Under the pieces are notes generated by a model, which was not told the DNA's origin, did no database searches, and saw only the letters and a program-made list of their open reading frames with translations. From assembly GCF_002150035.1 (NCBI RefSeq), contig NZ_NETS01000010.1, positions 1-64,000 on the forward strand: DNA of 64,000 nt, written 5' to 3'. A program made the position numbers and the translations under genes. Of the stretch, positions 1-9,317 are shown one piece after another. The stretch comes from Leptospira venezuelensis (lineage in GTDB: Bacteria; Spirochaetota; Leptospiria; Leptospirales; Leptospiraceae). The stretch's first letter is position 1. Every line of letters starts with the position of its first letter.

Positions 1-471
1 CCATGGAACAATCTCAGCTAATAAAAAAATTTAATTTCTCATTCGCAGTTATATTCGTTGTAAAAGAACTGATTATTTGCCTCAGCGAGTTTTTCTTTTT
101 GAGGGAAGAGGACTTCCGTCTTTTTAACTCGTTTGGCCTTGCCGGCGATTTCCCATACGGAAAAGGCCGTAAAAACCAATGTAGAGAATTGAGCTGGCCG
201 GTCAAGGAAAAACGTGAGTTATCTCTTCTATTTTTTTAGGAAAAAGAAAGAGAATTTTCCGGAAAAAACACTCCGCTTCTGCTCCTAAAAAGCCGAACGG
301 AAAGTGCATTAGAAATCTATAAAATATTTCCAAAAAGTTTCCCGCGATAGCGATGCGAAGTGCTTTAGTCCGGGCATTGCCCGGATGAGCGCGAATGCGC
401 GAACACGTAGCAGCGCGACTCCCGCGAAGCGGGAGGATCGCCCAAAACTTTCGTATTATTTCCGGTTTATT
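1..471. other. Intergenic stretch; AT-rich, then a GC-rich hairpin island at about 340-455
   Basis: No convincing gene lies here: the short frames at 3-239 and 14-205 are low-complexity and lack a ribosome site. From about 340 to 455 the base composition turns GC-rich, with several tiny back-to-back inverted repeats: CCGGGC/GCCCGG, GCGCG/CGCGC-like arms and CCCGC/GCGGG. This suggests a structured intergenic repeat element or a transcribed hairpin array downstream of the glycosylase gene. Copy number cannot be judged from one window. Confidence 0.5.
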
Positions 472-1167
472 CTACTCTTCTTCTATGTGATAATTTTCGC
501 CGATCGAAAATGCACAGATCCGGGATAAATGTGTATATGATAGGCCTGTTTCTTCGACCCAGGTATTCAATTGATTTTGAATAAGGGTTAGATCCTTTTT
601 GGATTTTCCGGATTTGGAGATCGGAAGACCTGTATCACGTAAACATAATATTACGTCCGAAGATAGTATAAAGGAATCTCTTCCGATAAAGCGTAAAAAA
701 TATTGCCCGGTCATCTCGCCCAACCTTGATCCTCCTTTAGAAAGATAATCCAATAAGCCGATTTGATCCTGGATTGGCCAATCTGCCAAAAATTTTCCGA
801 AACTTCCGTGTTCTATCGCAACATCTATAACGAACTGTGCGTTCTTTCTTACAGAAGAAATTTTTTGCGCGTTACGAATGATCCTTTCGTCGGAACTTAA
901 GTCCTCCCAAAACCGATTCGGCTGCTTCAATAGTTTTGCCGGATCAAATCCTAAAAACGCTTCTTCAAATCCGGGCCATTTGTTTTCGACGACTTTCCAT
1001 ACGAATCCCGCGGAGAAGACACGCTTTGTCATCTCACTGAGGATACGATCATCGGTAATTCGACTCAGTTTACTTTTAGGAGGTACTTTAGGTAGGAGAG
1101 TTTGTAATATTTTCTCTCCACCTTTTCTTTTAGCAGCTCGTTTTCGGATCTTTTCAAAAGAGATCAT
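472..1167 (-). CDS. tag: DNA-3-methyladenine glycosylase I (Tag family)
   Basis: Base-excision repair enzyme that removes 3-methyladenine from alkylated DNA in the cytoplasm. The protein of about 231 residues follows the COG2818 Tag pattern throughout: SFEKIRKRAAKRKGG at the N-terminus, then FSAGFVWKVVENKWPGFEEA, the helix-hairpin region GSRLGEMTGQYFLRFIGRDS, and a C-terminal segment with SRICAFSIG. It belongs to the Tag branch without the short N-terminal segment of the E. coli enzyme. I prefer the ATG at 1167, because homologues begin MxSFExI; an upstream ATG at 1182 adds five residues, and neither has a clear Shine-Dalgarno site. It is transcribed alone, with a lipoprotein gene upstream on the same strand about 100 bp away. 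Confidence 0.85.
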   Translation of the reverse strand: MISFEKIRKRAAKRKGGEKILQTLLPKVPPKSKLSRITDDRILSEMTKRVFSAGFVWKVVENKWPGFEEAFLGFDPAKLLKQPNRFWEDLSSDERIIRNAQKISSVRKNAQFVIDVAIEHGSFGKFLADWPIQDQIGLLDYLSKGGSRLGEMTGQYFLRFIGRDSFILSSDVILCLRDTGLPISKSGKSKKDLTLIQNQLNTWVEETGLSYTHLSRICAFSIGENYHIEEE

Positions 1168-1267
1168 ACAGGATCTGAGCATATAAGAGATCCGTCTTAG
1201 TAAAGGAAAAATCTAAGCGGACCTCTTATTTACAGATCAATTCGCAATCAATATCCGCGTTTGATCT

Positions 1268-1939
1268 TTAATCGCAAATTTGCAATGACCCTTGGTTATC
1301 AAAAACGTAAGAATCCGGACCTTCTTCAAGTGAAACAGCCCAACCTTTATTATTATAACCGATATTGGTAGATAAAGCTTGGATCCCGATCGGAAGTTTG
1401 GAATTAGGTCCGAAAGAATAATCCGCAAAGTCTCCGCCCAAATCCAATGGAAATCCTTGCGAATTATAATCGCTGTATATTCTTTCCGCCGAATTTTCTT
1501 GATCAGTAACCTTCAGTAAACGATGAGCGGCATCATACTCATAGCTACAATCGTAAAAGATATTACTTGGATTGGATGTTTGGTAACCGCGACTCTTCCC
1601 TAAACCTCGCTGGGACGGGAGAAAACAAAAAATTGCCCCTCCCCCTGGTGCATTGATCAATCCAAGTTGTGCACCTTCGATAGACGAATATACTCTACTT
1701 TGAGTATCATTCGCGGATTCGCATAAGTATTCTTTTCCAGATACGGAACAGTCATATTCAATCACTACATTGCTAGTATTGAAATCGATTACAGATATTT
1801 TCTTCGGAACGCTGATGCATTTTTTACTCAGAAGAGCTGCGAGTATCGCAGGTGTATCTCCACTCGAATTTCCTTCACAATTCCATAATATAGAAACTGA
1901 AAGAAGGCATAAGAATAATGAGAGCGCTTTAGTTTTCAT
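1268..1939 (-). CDS. Hypothetical lipoprotein
   Basis: About 223 residues. The N-terminus MKTKALSLFLCLLSVSILWNC is a lipoprotein signal peptide ending in a spirochete-type lipobox with the acylated cysteine in ILWNC. The mature part has several cysteines and stretches such as YSDYNSQGFPLDLGG and YDAAHRLLKVTDQ that recall the YD-type repeats of Rhs-like proteins, but only loosely. The ATG at 1939 is chosen over 1951 because GGAG sits 5-8 bases before it, inside the longer reading. Function unknown; likely membrane-anchored on the periplasmic or outer face. Confidence 0.75.
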   Translation of the reverse strand: MKTKALSLFLCLLSVSILWNCEGNSSGDTPAILAALLSKKCISVPKKISVIDFNTSNVVIEYDCSVSGKEYLCESANDTQSRVYSSIEGAQLGLINAPGGGAIFCFLPSQRGLGKSRGYQTSNPSNIFYDCSYEYDAAHRLLKVTDQENSAERIYSDYNSQGFPLDLGGDFADYSFGPNSKLPIGIQALSTNIGYNNKGWAVSLEEGPDSYVFDNQGSLQICD

Positions 1940-2083
1940 TGTGTTCTCCAAACATTTCGATTAAAAAGTTTTTTCGTTTGTTTCGAGCGGAATGTTACCA
2001 TGACGGAAAGTCGGAGACAAGATCGGTAAGTACTAGGAATTTTTCGTTTTTAAGTAGTAATACGTGGGTTTACAGTGTTTGCT

Positions 2084-2099
2084 TGTTGGAATTCCAACA
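2084..2099. repeat. Palindrome TGTTGGAATTCCAACA
   Basis: A perfect 16-bp palindrome in the gap between the lipoprotein and AhpD-like genes. The same GGAATTCC core with flanking TGT/ACA recurs at 52457-52476 and, imperfectly, at 58048-58063 and 58082-58096, so it belongs to a small dispersed family within this window. Confidence 0.7.
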
Positions 2100-2164
2100 T
2101 GAGGGCAGCAGGAAAAACTTGGTTGCGAGAATACGAAAAGTGTGATAGGAGATTTTTTGTGCTC

Positions 2165-2350
2165 GCGGGTATCACCGACCGGCCCCCCTTCGCAGCGATC
2201 GCAAGAGCGAGAAGACGACCAGCTCTGCTGAGTCGGTGACCGAAAGGTCAAACGAGATTAAAAATGAAATCAAAACGATTCGATCCGATCGAAAACTTTT
2301 CTATGGGGTACCACCGACCGGCCCCCACCCAATGAGGGTGGGGCGCGTCT
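2165..2350. repeat. GC-rich structured repeat, two partial copies
   Basis: The segment GGTAtCACCGACCGGCCCCC starts near 2168 and recurs as GGTAcCACCGACCGGCCCCC near 2307, a near-exact 20-base direct repeat. The first copy can fold back: TCACCGAC at 2172-2179 pairs with GTCGGTGA at 2232-2239, followed by GACC-GAAA-GGTC (2238-2249), a perfect stem with a GNRA-like loop. The second copy carries CCCCACCC/GGGTGGGG. The 465-base gap 1940-2416 holds no convincing gene. It may be a dispersed intergenic repeat or an untranslated RNA; neither is shown. Confidence 0.5.
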
Positions 2351-2416
2351 TAAAAATTTCCCCGCTCACTGTCACAACTCGTCGCTTCGAGCGTCTTTCC
2401 TTTAAAAGAGGAAAAA

Positions 2417-2857
2417 ATGAACACAAGATTCAATTACGCCAAAGTATATCCCCAAGTTTTGGAAAAAATGATGGAGATGGAAAACTTTGCAAAAAATTCA
2501 GGGATCGAAACTAAACTTTACGAGCTAATTAAGATCAGAGCTTCTCAAATCAATGGCTGCGCTTTCTGTATTAACATGCACACTGTAGACGCAAGAAAAT
2601 CAGGAGAAGAGGAAAGAAGAATCTATCTTTTGAACGCATGGAGAGAGGCTCCTTATTATTCTGAAAAAGAAAGAGCTGCTTTGGAATTAACAGAGTACGT
2701 GACTAAAATTTCGGAGCATGGAGTTTCTGATGATCTGTATGCAAGAGTTAGAGCTCAGTTTGAAGAAAAGGAATTTATAGCCCTGATAGTTGTAATTAAC
2801 ACGATCAATTCCTGGAATCGGATCGCAATCTCCACTGGGATGACTGCTCCTAACTAA
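2417..2857 (+). CDS. AhpD-like carboxymuconolactone decarboxylase family protein
   Basis: The 146-residue, all-helical protein carries the AhpD-core signature: a CxxC pair (Cys48, Cys51) followed by His55 in NGCAFCINMHT, with an upstream glutamate in YELIKIRAS. In this family the cysteine pair and the histidine relay support a peroxidase or thiol-disulfide activity. Small single-domain members like this one are generally assigned to alkylhydroperoxidase-type antioxidant defence rather than to carboxymuconolactone decarboxylation. AGAGGAAAAA lies just before the ATG. It stands alone, with a GC-rich repeat upstream and a convergent chemoreceptor gene downstream. The exact substrate is unknown. 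Confidence 0.9.
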   Translation: MNTRFNYAKVYPQVLEKMMEMENFAKNSGIETKLYELIKIRASQINGCAFCINMHTVDARKSGEEERRIYLLNAWREAPYYSEKERAALELTEYVTKISEHGVSDDLYARVRAQFEEKEFIALIVVINTINSWNRIAISTGMTAPN

Positions 2858-2948
2858 AAACGCAGATTTGCTAAAAATATTCATACGTGCCTTTTGATTG
2901 ATTTTCGATCAAAGGACGTATGAAATTCATTTCGGTCTCACGCGATTG

Positions 2949-4523
2949 CTATTCTAACTTAGTAGCTTCTAAAGTTTTTGTTAAAGATTGGGAAGTACCT
3001 TTCAGTCTTTCTAAACTAGTTCTGAGCTTTTCTGTGATTTCAGACATCTCCATGGATCTTCTACTTAGATATTCTATTCCACTCAGGATCTGTTTTGCTC
3101 CATTCGATTGTTCTAATGTAGAATTTTTCATCTCCTTTGAAAGATCTCGGATATGTTTGTTCTTGTCCTCCACTTCGGTAGAAAGACTTTTTTGTTTGTC
3201 CACGGAATCCCCGACTTGAGCAAGTGCTTCTCCGATAGAACCTATTCCTGAAGTCAATTCACGGAATGCCTGGACCAACTCTCCGAATTTTTCGGAACTT
3301 GTATCGGAAGCTTCTCCCAAGGCGCCGATCTGTTTTACGATTTCTTTTGCATTTCGAGAAGAAGAATCAGCAAGTTTACTTACTTCTTCTGCAACTACTG
3401 AAAATCCTTTTCCAGCCTCACCAGCCCTAGCGGCTTCGATGGCTGCATTCAATGAAAGTAAATTTGTTTTTCCTGCAAGATCCTGGATTACTCCTAAAAT
3501 CTTACTCACTTCTTGGACAGTACCCTTAAATTGAGAGAACACATCTAATGCAACTCGGACTGTGCCCTCTCCTTCTATCGCGGTAGCCGCAGATCCTTCT
3601 CCCAAACTTCTCGCAAAAGAGACTGCCTCAAACACTCGGACCATTTGGTCTTTCCATTTGTCTATAGAAGTAGAAGTATCATCCCCGAATTCATCCTGTT
3701 GTTCCGCCATCTTCGCGATGGATTCAATACTTGCGCCCATCTCTTCCAGGGTAGCGGACGTTTCTTCTACCATACTTGCAAGATCGCGACTACTATCCTC
3801 ATTTGCTTTCGCAACATCTTCTACATCTATTAAGGATTTGCGAAGTTCTTCCGCTACTGTTTCAGAACTTTGTAGGATCTCTTTCGCAGAAGTATAATTT
3901 CGGATGGCTCTTTCTTCTGCGTTTTGTGCCTCTTCTACCAATCTTCTTACAAACTTAGTCGCATAGGATATAGTAACTCCAAATGCGAAAATAAATACTC
4001 CCATCAAAATTACCAAAGGAGATCTCAAACGGATCATTCCTTCATAACCCATGGTAAGAAGTTGTGGGTTCAGAATAGTAAGTGCCAGCGACATCGCGGT
4101 AAATTGCACTGCTAAAACGGTAGAAGTGATAAATGTAAATCTGGGATTAAACCTAAAAATAGTCCCGGCTAAGATTAAAAAATAGATCCCATAATTAGCA
4201 GGGCTCAATATACCATTTGGTTTCCACTGATCTTCTGTTCCGAAATATCCTGCCTGCACAATTGCATAACCAATAAATTCCATGAACACTGTGGCATATT
4301 TCAGCCAAGGTTTATAGCCGAAAAACTTCATTACAAAAATTGAAAAGAAGATTATGAAGGAATATGCGATGATGCCGCCTATATAATAACCTAAAACGGC
4401 CTGGATCCCGCTTTTCCAAATCAACCCAAATGCAGTTCCGAAAATAAAAACTAGGGTTAAAAAAATCCGTAGATAGTTTGCGGCGACTTCTCCTTGGCGT
4501 TCCAATTCCAAATTTCTATTCAT
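2949..4523 (-). CDS. Methyl-accepting chemotaxis protein, multi-spanning membrane type
   Basis: About 524 residues. The first 210 contain roughly six hydrophobic segments (for example LRIFLTLVFIFGTAFGLIW and GMIRLRSPLVILMGVFIFAFGV) instead of the usual periplasmic sensor loop between two helices. No HAMP domain is evident. The remainder is a long coiled coil with the conserved hairpin-tip motif NLLSLNAAIEAARAGEAGKG, which binds CheA/CheW. It should signal to the flagellar motor in response to a ligand or membrane state sensed within the bilayer. The ATG at 4523 is preferred over 4586 because CGAGGAATA precedes it. A second chemoreceptor of the same layout lies at 43432-45003. Confidence 0.9.
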   Translation of the reverse strand: MNRNLELERQGEVAANYLRIFLTLVFIFGTAFGLIWKSGIQAVLGYYIGGIIAYSFIIFFSIFVMKFFGYKPWLKYATVFMEFIGYAIVQAGYFGTEDQWKPNGILSPANYGIYFLILAGTIFRFNPRFTFITSTVLAVQFTAMSLALTILNPQLLTMGYEGMIRLRSPLVILMGVFIFAFGVTISYATKFVRRLVEEAQNAEERAIRNYTSAKEILQSSETVAEELRKSLIDVEDVAKANEDSSRDLASMVEETSATLEEMGASIESIAKMAEQQDEFGDDTSTSIDKWKDQMVRVFEAVSFARSLGEGSAATAIEGEGTVRVALDVFSQFKGTVQEVSKILGVIQDLAGKTNLLSLNAAIEAARAGEAGKGFSVVAEEVSKLADSSSRNAKEIVKQIGALGEASDTSSEKFGELVQAFRELTSGIGSIGEALAQVGDSVDKQKSLSTEVEDKNKHIRDLSKEMKNSTLEQSNGAKQILSGIEYLSRRSMEMSEITEKLRTSLERLKGTSQSLTKTLEATKLE

Positions 4524-4619
4524 TATTCCTCGGTTAGGCGGTTTTAGTTTTTGGCCCAAAATCGCCCCAAATCGACCGAGTGTCAAGCAGGGATATTACG
4601 CAGATCTAAATTAGAAGAA

Positions 4620-5741
4620 TTAAAAGTCGATTGGAACCATCAAAGCAAGTTCAAGAGTACTCATATGGATCGTATATCCCGAATCTTTGAACAACGGTCC
4701 ATGCCAACTAAGCCTAGCTTTTATAAACCCGAATTTAGGTGTTTCTACATAGATCATATAAGCGAAGACTTGTTTGTCCTTAGCATTGATGCTAGTTCTA
4801 GACAATGCACTCAAAGCTAATAATTCTAGAGGACTATATTTATCCTGCAAATTTGCATAAACTAAAAGTGATACTATATCCGTAGAAAAATGAGTGCCTT
4901 GGCTCGCGAGATAAGCTCCCATCGTTTCTAGATTGTTTCCTTGGCTTAAATTTAATAAAAGATAATTGAATATTGGATCTCCCCTTCTTAGATCCACCAA
5001 ACCGGAACTCAATTGTAAAAAGCTCAATGTATTTAGAAACGTTGTCCTATCCCCCATTGCTCCATACATTTTACCGATCGTTTCTCCCGGATCTCTAAAG
5101 TCTACGTTCCCTCTCATTCTCATGTCTGCTAAACCGAAACCAAATCCCATACGAAATCCATCTACTTCTGGATTTCCCCAATAGAATGTGGGTATTATAT
5201 AATTATAATCTACTCTTACGTTTGTACCTAGATCGGCAGTGACTGAATTTTTGTCATTCTTGCCAGTGCTACTATTACTACTGGAAGATGAGGAACTTGA
5301 ATCGGAAGAAGAGCCCGTATCAGGAGCAGGCACAGAGTAACTTTGTTTATCGAATTCCTTTCTGGCAGAGTGAAACAAAAGTTGTACTCCGAACGCCTCG
5401 TTGATCTTATAATCCTTACTTCTGATATCAAAAAAGAAATTCGGCTTTTGAGATTCTGTCGTCATGGCCGCAGATCTTCCCCTTCCGCTGAGATCTAAAT
5501 CTGAAATAAAATCATAACTTCCGCCAGGCTGTATGGAGAAAAATTTTGCCTTAGGAGTCTTAGGAACACCCAAGTCCCGATCAAACTTATTTGCTTTTTG
5601 AGAGGAATCGTAGTGATCTCGGATCTCTTTTAAAACATCCTCATCTAAATCTGTTTTTACCGGTGAAGCGAAATTGGGGATCGTAAATAAAATACAGAAT
5701 AAAAGTAAAAAATAAAATTTTGCCTGAATGTTTCGCTTCAT
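4620..5741 (-). CDS. Hypothetical exported, probably outer-membrane protein
   Basis: 373 residues with a signal peptide (MKRNIQAKFYFLLLFCILFTIPNFAS). A run of serines (SSSDSSSSSSSSNSS) near residue 150 looks like a linker between an N-terminal region and a larger C-terminal part. The C-terminal part has alternating aromatic and polar residues (RVDYNYIIPTFYWGN, FRMGFGFGLADMRMRG) and ends in ELALMVPIDF, a phenylalanine terminus typical of outer-membrane beta-barrels. I do not recognise a family, and it is likely genus-specific. It is divergent from the lipoprotein gene at 5836. Confidence 0.7.
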   Translation of the reverse strand: MKRNIQAKFYFLLLFCILFTIPNFASPVKTDLDEDVLKEIRDHYDSSQKANKFDRDLGVPKTPKAKFFSIQPGGSYDFISDLDLSGRGRSAAMTTESQKPNFFFDIRSKDYKINEAFGVQLLFHSARKEFDKQSYSVPAPDTGSSSDSSSSSSSSNSSTGKNDKNSVTADLGTNVRVDYNYIIPTFYWGNPEVDGFRMGFGFGLADMRMRGNVDFRDPGETIGKMYGAMGDRTTFLNTLSFLQLSSGLVDLRRGDPIFNYLLLNLSQGNNLETMGAYLASQGTHFSTDIVSLLVYANLQDKYSPLELLALSALSRTSINAKDKQVFAYMIYVETPKFGFIKARLSWHGPLFKDSGYTIHMSTLELALMVPIDF

Positions 5742-5835
5742 GTATATATAAGAAGAATATTGCTCCTTTCGATCTAATCTGAGTCAACTAACAAAACGGA
5801 TTGAATAAGTAATGCTATCATTTAGGATGGAGCGG

Positions 5836-6735
5836 ATGGATTGGAGATTTAGATCATTACTTATACTAAATATATCCTTACTTAGCTTCGGTTGCCTAAA
5901 AACATTTCCAGTATTGGAAGAGCCGAAGCCAGGGGAAGAAGGATTAGTAGCTTTCGGACTTATTGTTGCTAAAGGTGGTATCTCAAATGGGGTATTCATA
6001 AGTATTGAAGAATCCATTCCGAAAGAAACGCATCTCTCTTCTGTTGCAGGAAATACCTGGCGCATCAATTTAGAAGATCCAGGTAAAGAAATGGAAGGAG
6101 ATGGAAATTACAGATTTTTATGGGTTCAAAAATTACAGTTAGGTAAATCGGAAAAAGGAACTGCCAAATATTTCGTAGTTACTAGACTTCCTCAAAATCA
6201 GACCTTAGTCCTTGACAGCGCTTCTTATACTTATACAACCACTCATACTTATACAACCGTAAACAAATACGGACATGTGCAAACACATACGTATACAGTT
6301 CTTCACGCTAACTCCATTCCAATAGAGTACGATACATTAGAAAAATCTAAATTTTCCTTTTCTAACCCTGGAGGCTTAGAGATTAAATTTATAGGAAATT
6401 TTATTGCTCACCCGAAAGGCCTAAATCCATCATTAGGCGGTCCTTATGCGGGTACTTATGTTCTAACAAATCTGGATACTTATCTTCAGAATAATCCGAA
6501 TCTTTCGTCCGATCTCAAAAATAGATTTTATGGCAATGAAGAAGTAAGTGCAAGAGGAGCAGAAATCCATTTTTTAAAAAGGTTTATCAAAGAAAATAGA
6601 TCTCGCTACTGGCAGGACATTGCTATCAAAAAACTTTTTAGATTAGATACTAAAACCAGAGAAGCAGCTATTAAAGCAAAAATTCCAATCCCTTCTCAGG
6701 ATCTTAGTTCGGAGAATCCAATCCGACAAAATTAA
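5836..6735 (+). CDS. Hypothetical lipoprotein
   Basis: About 299 residues. MDWRFRSLLILNISLLSFGC is a lipoprotein signal with the modified cysteine in SFGC. The start at 5836 is chosen because GGAGCGG lies immediately upstream; in-frame ATGs at 5812 and 5827 are less well placed. A threonine/tyrosine-rich segment (YTYTTTHTYTTVNKYGHVQT) near the middle is probably beta-hairpin structure. The C-terminal region is basic and helical. No family recognised. It is convergent with the EamA transporter gene, with only three bases between the stop codons. Confidence 0.7.
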   Translation: MDWRFRSLLILNISLLSFGCLKTFPVLEEPKPGEEGLVAFGLIVAKGGISNGVFISIEESIPKETHLSSVAGNTWRINLEDPGKEMEGDGNYRFLWVQKLQLGKSEKGTAKYFVVTRLPQNQTLVLDSASYTYTTTHTYTTVNKYGHVQTHTYTVLHANSIPIEYDTLEKSKFSFSNPGGLEIKFIGNFIAHPKGLNPSLGGPYAGTYVLTNLDTYLQNNPNLSSDLKNRFYGNEEVSARGAEIHFLKRFIKENRSRYWQDIAIKKLFRLDTKTREAAIKAKIPIPSQDLSSENPIRQN

Positions 6736-6738
6736 GCT

Positions 6739-7662
6739 CTAAAACTTCTTTTCTTTACCTAATAATTCGGCTAACAGAACACCTGTGAGTACCAAACTAC
6801 ATCCGACCAATCCGGTTGCATCCAATCTTTCCTCCAAAGTGAAATAGGCAAGAATCGCGGAGAAGACTGGCTCCAAAGAAAAGATCAACCCAGCTCTTGT
6901 GGGAGAAATTCCCTGTTGGTATTTTGTTTGTAAGAACGTGGTCCCCACAGAAGAGATCAAACCATTATAAAATAAAGCAGGCATTACTCTGGAATCCATT
7001 TTGATAAACAATGGTTCAAATTCCGTCCAATGTAAGATGAATGCTAAAAGAAAAGCAAATACACTGGTTACCAATGTTTGGGATAAAAGCAAAATGTCCA
7101 AAGGACAAGACTTACTCGCCTTATCCACATAGATTATGTATAAGGAAAAGAAAAATGCTCCCCCTAAAGTAAGAACATCTCCCAAATGATAAGATATTAC
7201 TAATTTATGATCTTCTCCAACTGACTCCGCCGAAAGAAAGAATAGTCCTAACATTACTACGATTACCCCGATCAGGTTTCCTGAACTAGGCATACGTTTT
7301 AAAAATAAAGTCTGCAAAATAGGAGTAATGACAACCAAGGTCCCAGTTAAAAAACCGGACTTAGTAGCCGTTGTATATTTTAAACCAACAGTCTCGAAAG
7401 CAAATCCCAGGAACATCCAGAAGCCCAATAAGAATGCTAAGAAGTATAAGTATTTATTCGTTCTCCAATTCGGATAAGATACCGGATTCTTTCTATTTTT
7501 AAGAAGAATATAAATTACAAAAACAAATGTTGCGATCGCAAATCGGATCCCAATAAACAAACAAGAAGAAATGGAAACTAAACTTAGTTTTGTAGCGGAG
7601 AAGGTTCCGCCCCAGATCAAAGTGCAAAAGATTAAGGCGGCCTCGTTTTTATATCTGTTCAT
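6739..7662 (-). CDS. EamA/DMT-family transporter
   Basis: 307 residues with about ten hydrophobic helices in two homologous halves, as in the drug/metabolite transporter superfamily. The first half has NEAALIFCTLIWGGTFSATK and the second ends in LIFSLEPVFSAILAYFTLEERLDATGLVGCSLVLTGVLLAEL, the typical EamA signature. Likely an inner-membrane exporter of a small metabolite or amino acid; the substrate is not predictable. Its ATG directly follows the stop codon of the carboxypeptidase gene (TAAATG), so the two are probably translated from one message. Confidence 0.9.
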   Translation of the reverse strand: MNRYKNEAALIFCTLIWGGTFSATKLSLVSISSCLFIGIRFAIATFVFVIYILLKNRKNPVSYPNWRTNKYLYFLAFLLGFWMFLGFAFETVGLKYTTATKSGFLTGTLVVITPILQTLFLKRMPSSGNLIGVIVVMLGLFFLSAESVGEDHKLVISYHLGDVLTLGGAFFFSLYIIYVDKASKSCPLDILLLSQTLVTSVFAFLLAFILHWTEFEPLFIKMDSRVMPALFYNGLISSVGTTFLQTKYQQGISPTRAGLIFSLEPVFSAILAYFTLEERLDATGLVGCSLVLTGVLLAELLGKEKKF

Positions 7663-9177
7663 TTATTGAGCCGGAGCTTTTTTCCTTAAAACTATATCCA
7701 CTGCTCTCCAGGATCTCCAAGTTGTCCCCTCCCAGTTGGCAGTTTCGTATCCTTCTTTTTCAACTTTTAACTTAATACCACGAATACCCGGGAAGGATTG
7801 AAAGAACATTCCATCTTCTTTACGTGAAGTTCGAACTTCTCCATGATAAAAAAGAAGCTTATCGTATTTGATATTAGCTGCCACCGGATTTCCATGCTCA
7901 TCTTTGATCTTGAAGTATAGTTTACTTCCGTCCGCGATTTCTTCCAAAAGCATTGTCCAAGCAGGTCGCAAAGATTCTATAATTTTAGGGACATCTGAAT
8001 AAGGTGGATTCAAATGGGAAGATTCGATTAAATAAGCAAGAGTTCCGTATTTAAAGAAATAATAATCTTGGTCTACTCCATCCACTCCATAGATATTTTT
8101 TTTAGCGCTAAAAGTATGATTCGGATTTTTACTTTCTACGGATGAAGCGATTCTTTTTCCCAAACTCCAAACCAGATCGGGTTCCGGGTTAGAAGTTCCG
8201 TCTATTGTGTATGGAACTAAAATACAATTTGCGAATGCATGATAACTAATAGAAGCGGCAAACCTCTCCTTCTCCGCTAAATTCATCATCGCTTGTGTCT
8301 CAGGCTCAGAGCCTGCATAAGGACCCCTGAAAAATACACTGTTGGATACGGAAGAAGTTTGGTTCGATTTTGTTTTTCCCCAAAAGAAAGGATAGTTCCG
8401 ATTAATATCCACTCCCGGATTATCTTTTTCATTAGCCTGCCCCCAACCAGGATATCCGTTTTTTCTGCCCATGGATATATTCTCATGCCAAAACACACGA
8501 GAACCATCTGGATTTACGATTGGGACCACCCAGATTTTTAACTTCGCAAGAATTTCAGAATACTTTTTTTTATGAGCTAAAAGTTCATAAATCACATCAT
8601 AACAATGTTCTACGGAAACAACCTCGTTAGAATGATGAGCACAATTGAATAAAACTGATATTTTGTCTTCATCCGGAATATTCGTATCAGTGAGTAAGAT
8701 CGCAGGGATTTCTCGACCCCTCGCCGACTTTCCGATTATTTTATACTGGGAATGTTTTGGGAAAAGTTTGTGTACCCAAAACAGATAATGAGAATTTAAT
8801 ATATTATCCTTGTAACCCTTCTTTATATCCGCTAAAGCAAAAATGGATTCTGATAATGAATCCTGATAATTTCCAGAATAATATTTAAAAGGCATTCCCT
8901 TTGCGATATTGATACCTTCTTTAGGGAAACCATAACTTTTTAGTTTTTCCCTTTGGATCACTGCATAACTATGATCCTTCTCTATAAAAGTATAAGGGAC
9001 TTCCCAAGAAGTGATCTTTTCAAATTCTTCTCTCGCTTTTTTATCTATTTTGAGAAGGACAGAAATAGATCCGTCGTTTAATGGTCTAGAAGGAATGGTT
9101 TCCCTAAGTATAGAACAGGAAACTGCAGAATAATAAAAGTAAAAGCCGAGTAGAAAGACTCGAAAGAAGCCCGTCAC
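7663..9177 (-). CDS. M14-family zinc carboxypeptidase, lipoprotein
   Basis: 504 residues. The N-terminus MTGFFRVFLLGFYFYYSAVSC is a lipoprotein signal, placing the enzyme in the envelope. The zinc-peptidase landmarks appear in order: HHSNE (first zinc ligands, near 177), NPDGSRVF, DINRNYPFFWG (substrate-binding Asn-Arg), the third histidine in SISYHAFAN near 305, and the catalytic glutamate in AYLIESSHL near 373. A C-terminal beta-domain (KDEHGNPVAANIKYDK) resembles the transthyretin-like fold seen in carboxypeptidase D relatives. It should trim C-terminal residues from peptides. The gene is followed without gap by an EamA transporter, suggesting use or export of released products. Confidence 0.88.
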   Translation of the reverse strand: MTGFFRVFLLGFYFYYSAVSCSILRETIPSRPLNDGSISVLLKIDKKAREEFEKITSWEVPYTFIEKDHSYAVIQREKLKSYGFPKEGINIAKGMPFKYYSGNYQDSLSESIFALADIKKGYKDNILNSHYLFWVHKLFPKHSQYKIIGKSARGREIPAILLTDTNIPDEDKISVLFNCAHHSNEVVSVEHCYDVIYELLAHKKKYSEILAKLKIWVVPIVNPDGSRVFWHENISMGRKNGYPGWGQANEKDNPGVDINRNYPFFWGKTKSNQTSSVSNSVFFRGPYAGSEPETQAMMNLAEKERFAASISYHAFANCILVPYTIDGTSNPEPDLVWSLGKRIASSVESKNPNHTFSAKKNIYGVDGVDQDYYFFKYGTLAYLIESSHLNPPYSDVPKIIESLRPAWTMLLEEIADGSKLYFKIKDEHGNPVAANIKYDKLLFYHGEVRTSRKEDGMFFQSFPGIRGIKLKVEKEGYETANWEGTTWRSWRAVDIVLRKKAPAQ

Positions 9178-9270
9178 AGTTTAAATTTCGGAAAGCGAAT
9201 CGGAAAGAAAAGAAAGAATTCAGTTATGAAAAGGAATATTTATAACTTACTAAGAAAGGAAGTATCTGAG

Positions 9271-9299
9271 TCGGGAGAAGGTAAACCACCTTCCCCGAA
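9271..9299 (-). terminator. Hairpin downstream of DUF2147 gene
   Basis: TCGGG-GAAGGT pairs with ACCTTC-CCCGA with one bulged base and a five-base loop, 19 bases beyond the stop of the gene at 9318. The tract following it on the minus strand is only weakly T-rich, so termination may be inefficient. Confidence 0.5.
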
Positions 9300-9317
9300 T
9301 CAAACATGATTATTGGA

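Noticed and set aside
3..239. 78-residue plus-strand frame at the window start
   Set aside because: Low-complexity composition, no ribosome site, no family resemblance and an opposite frame of similar length; treated as noncoding.
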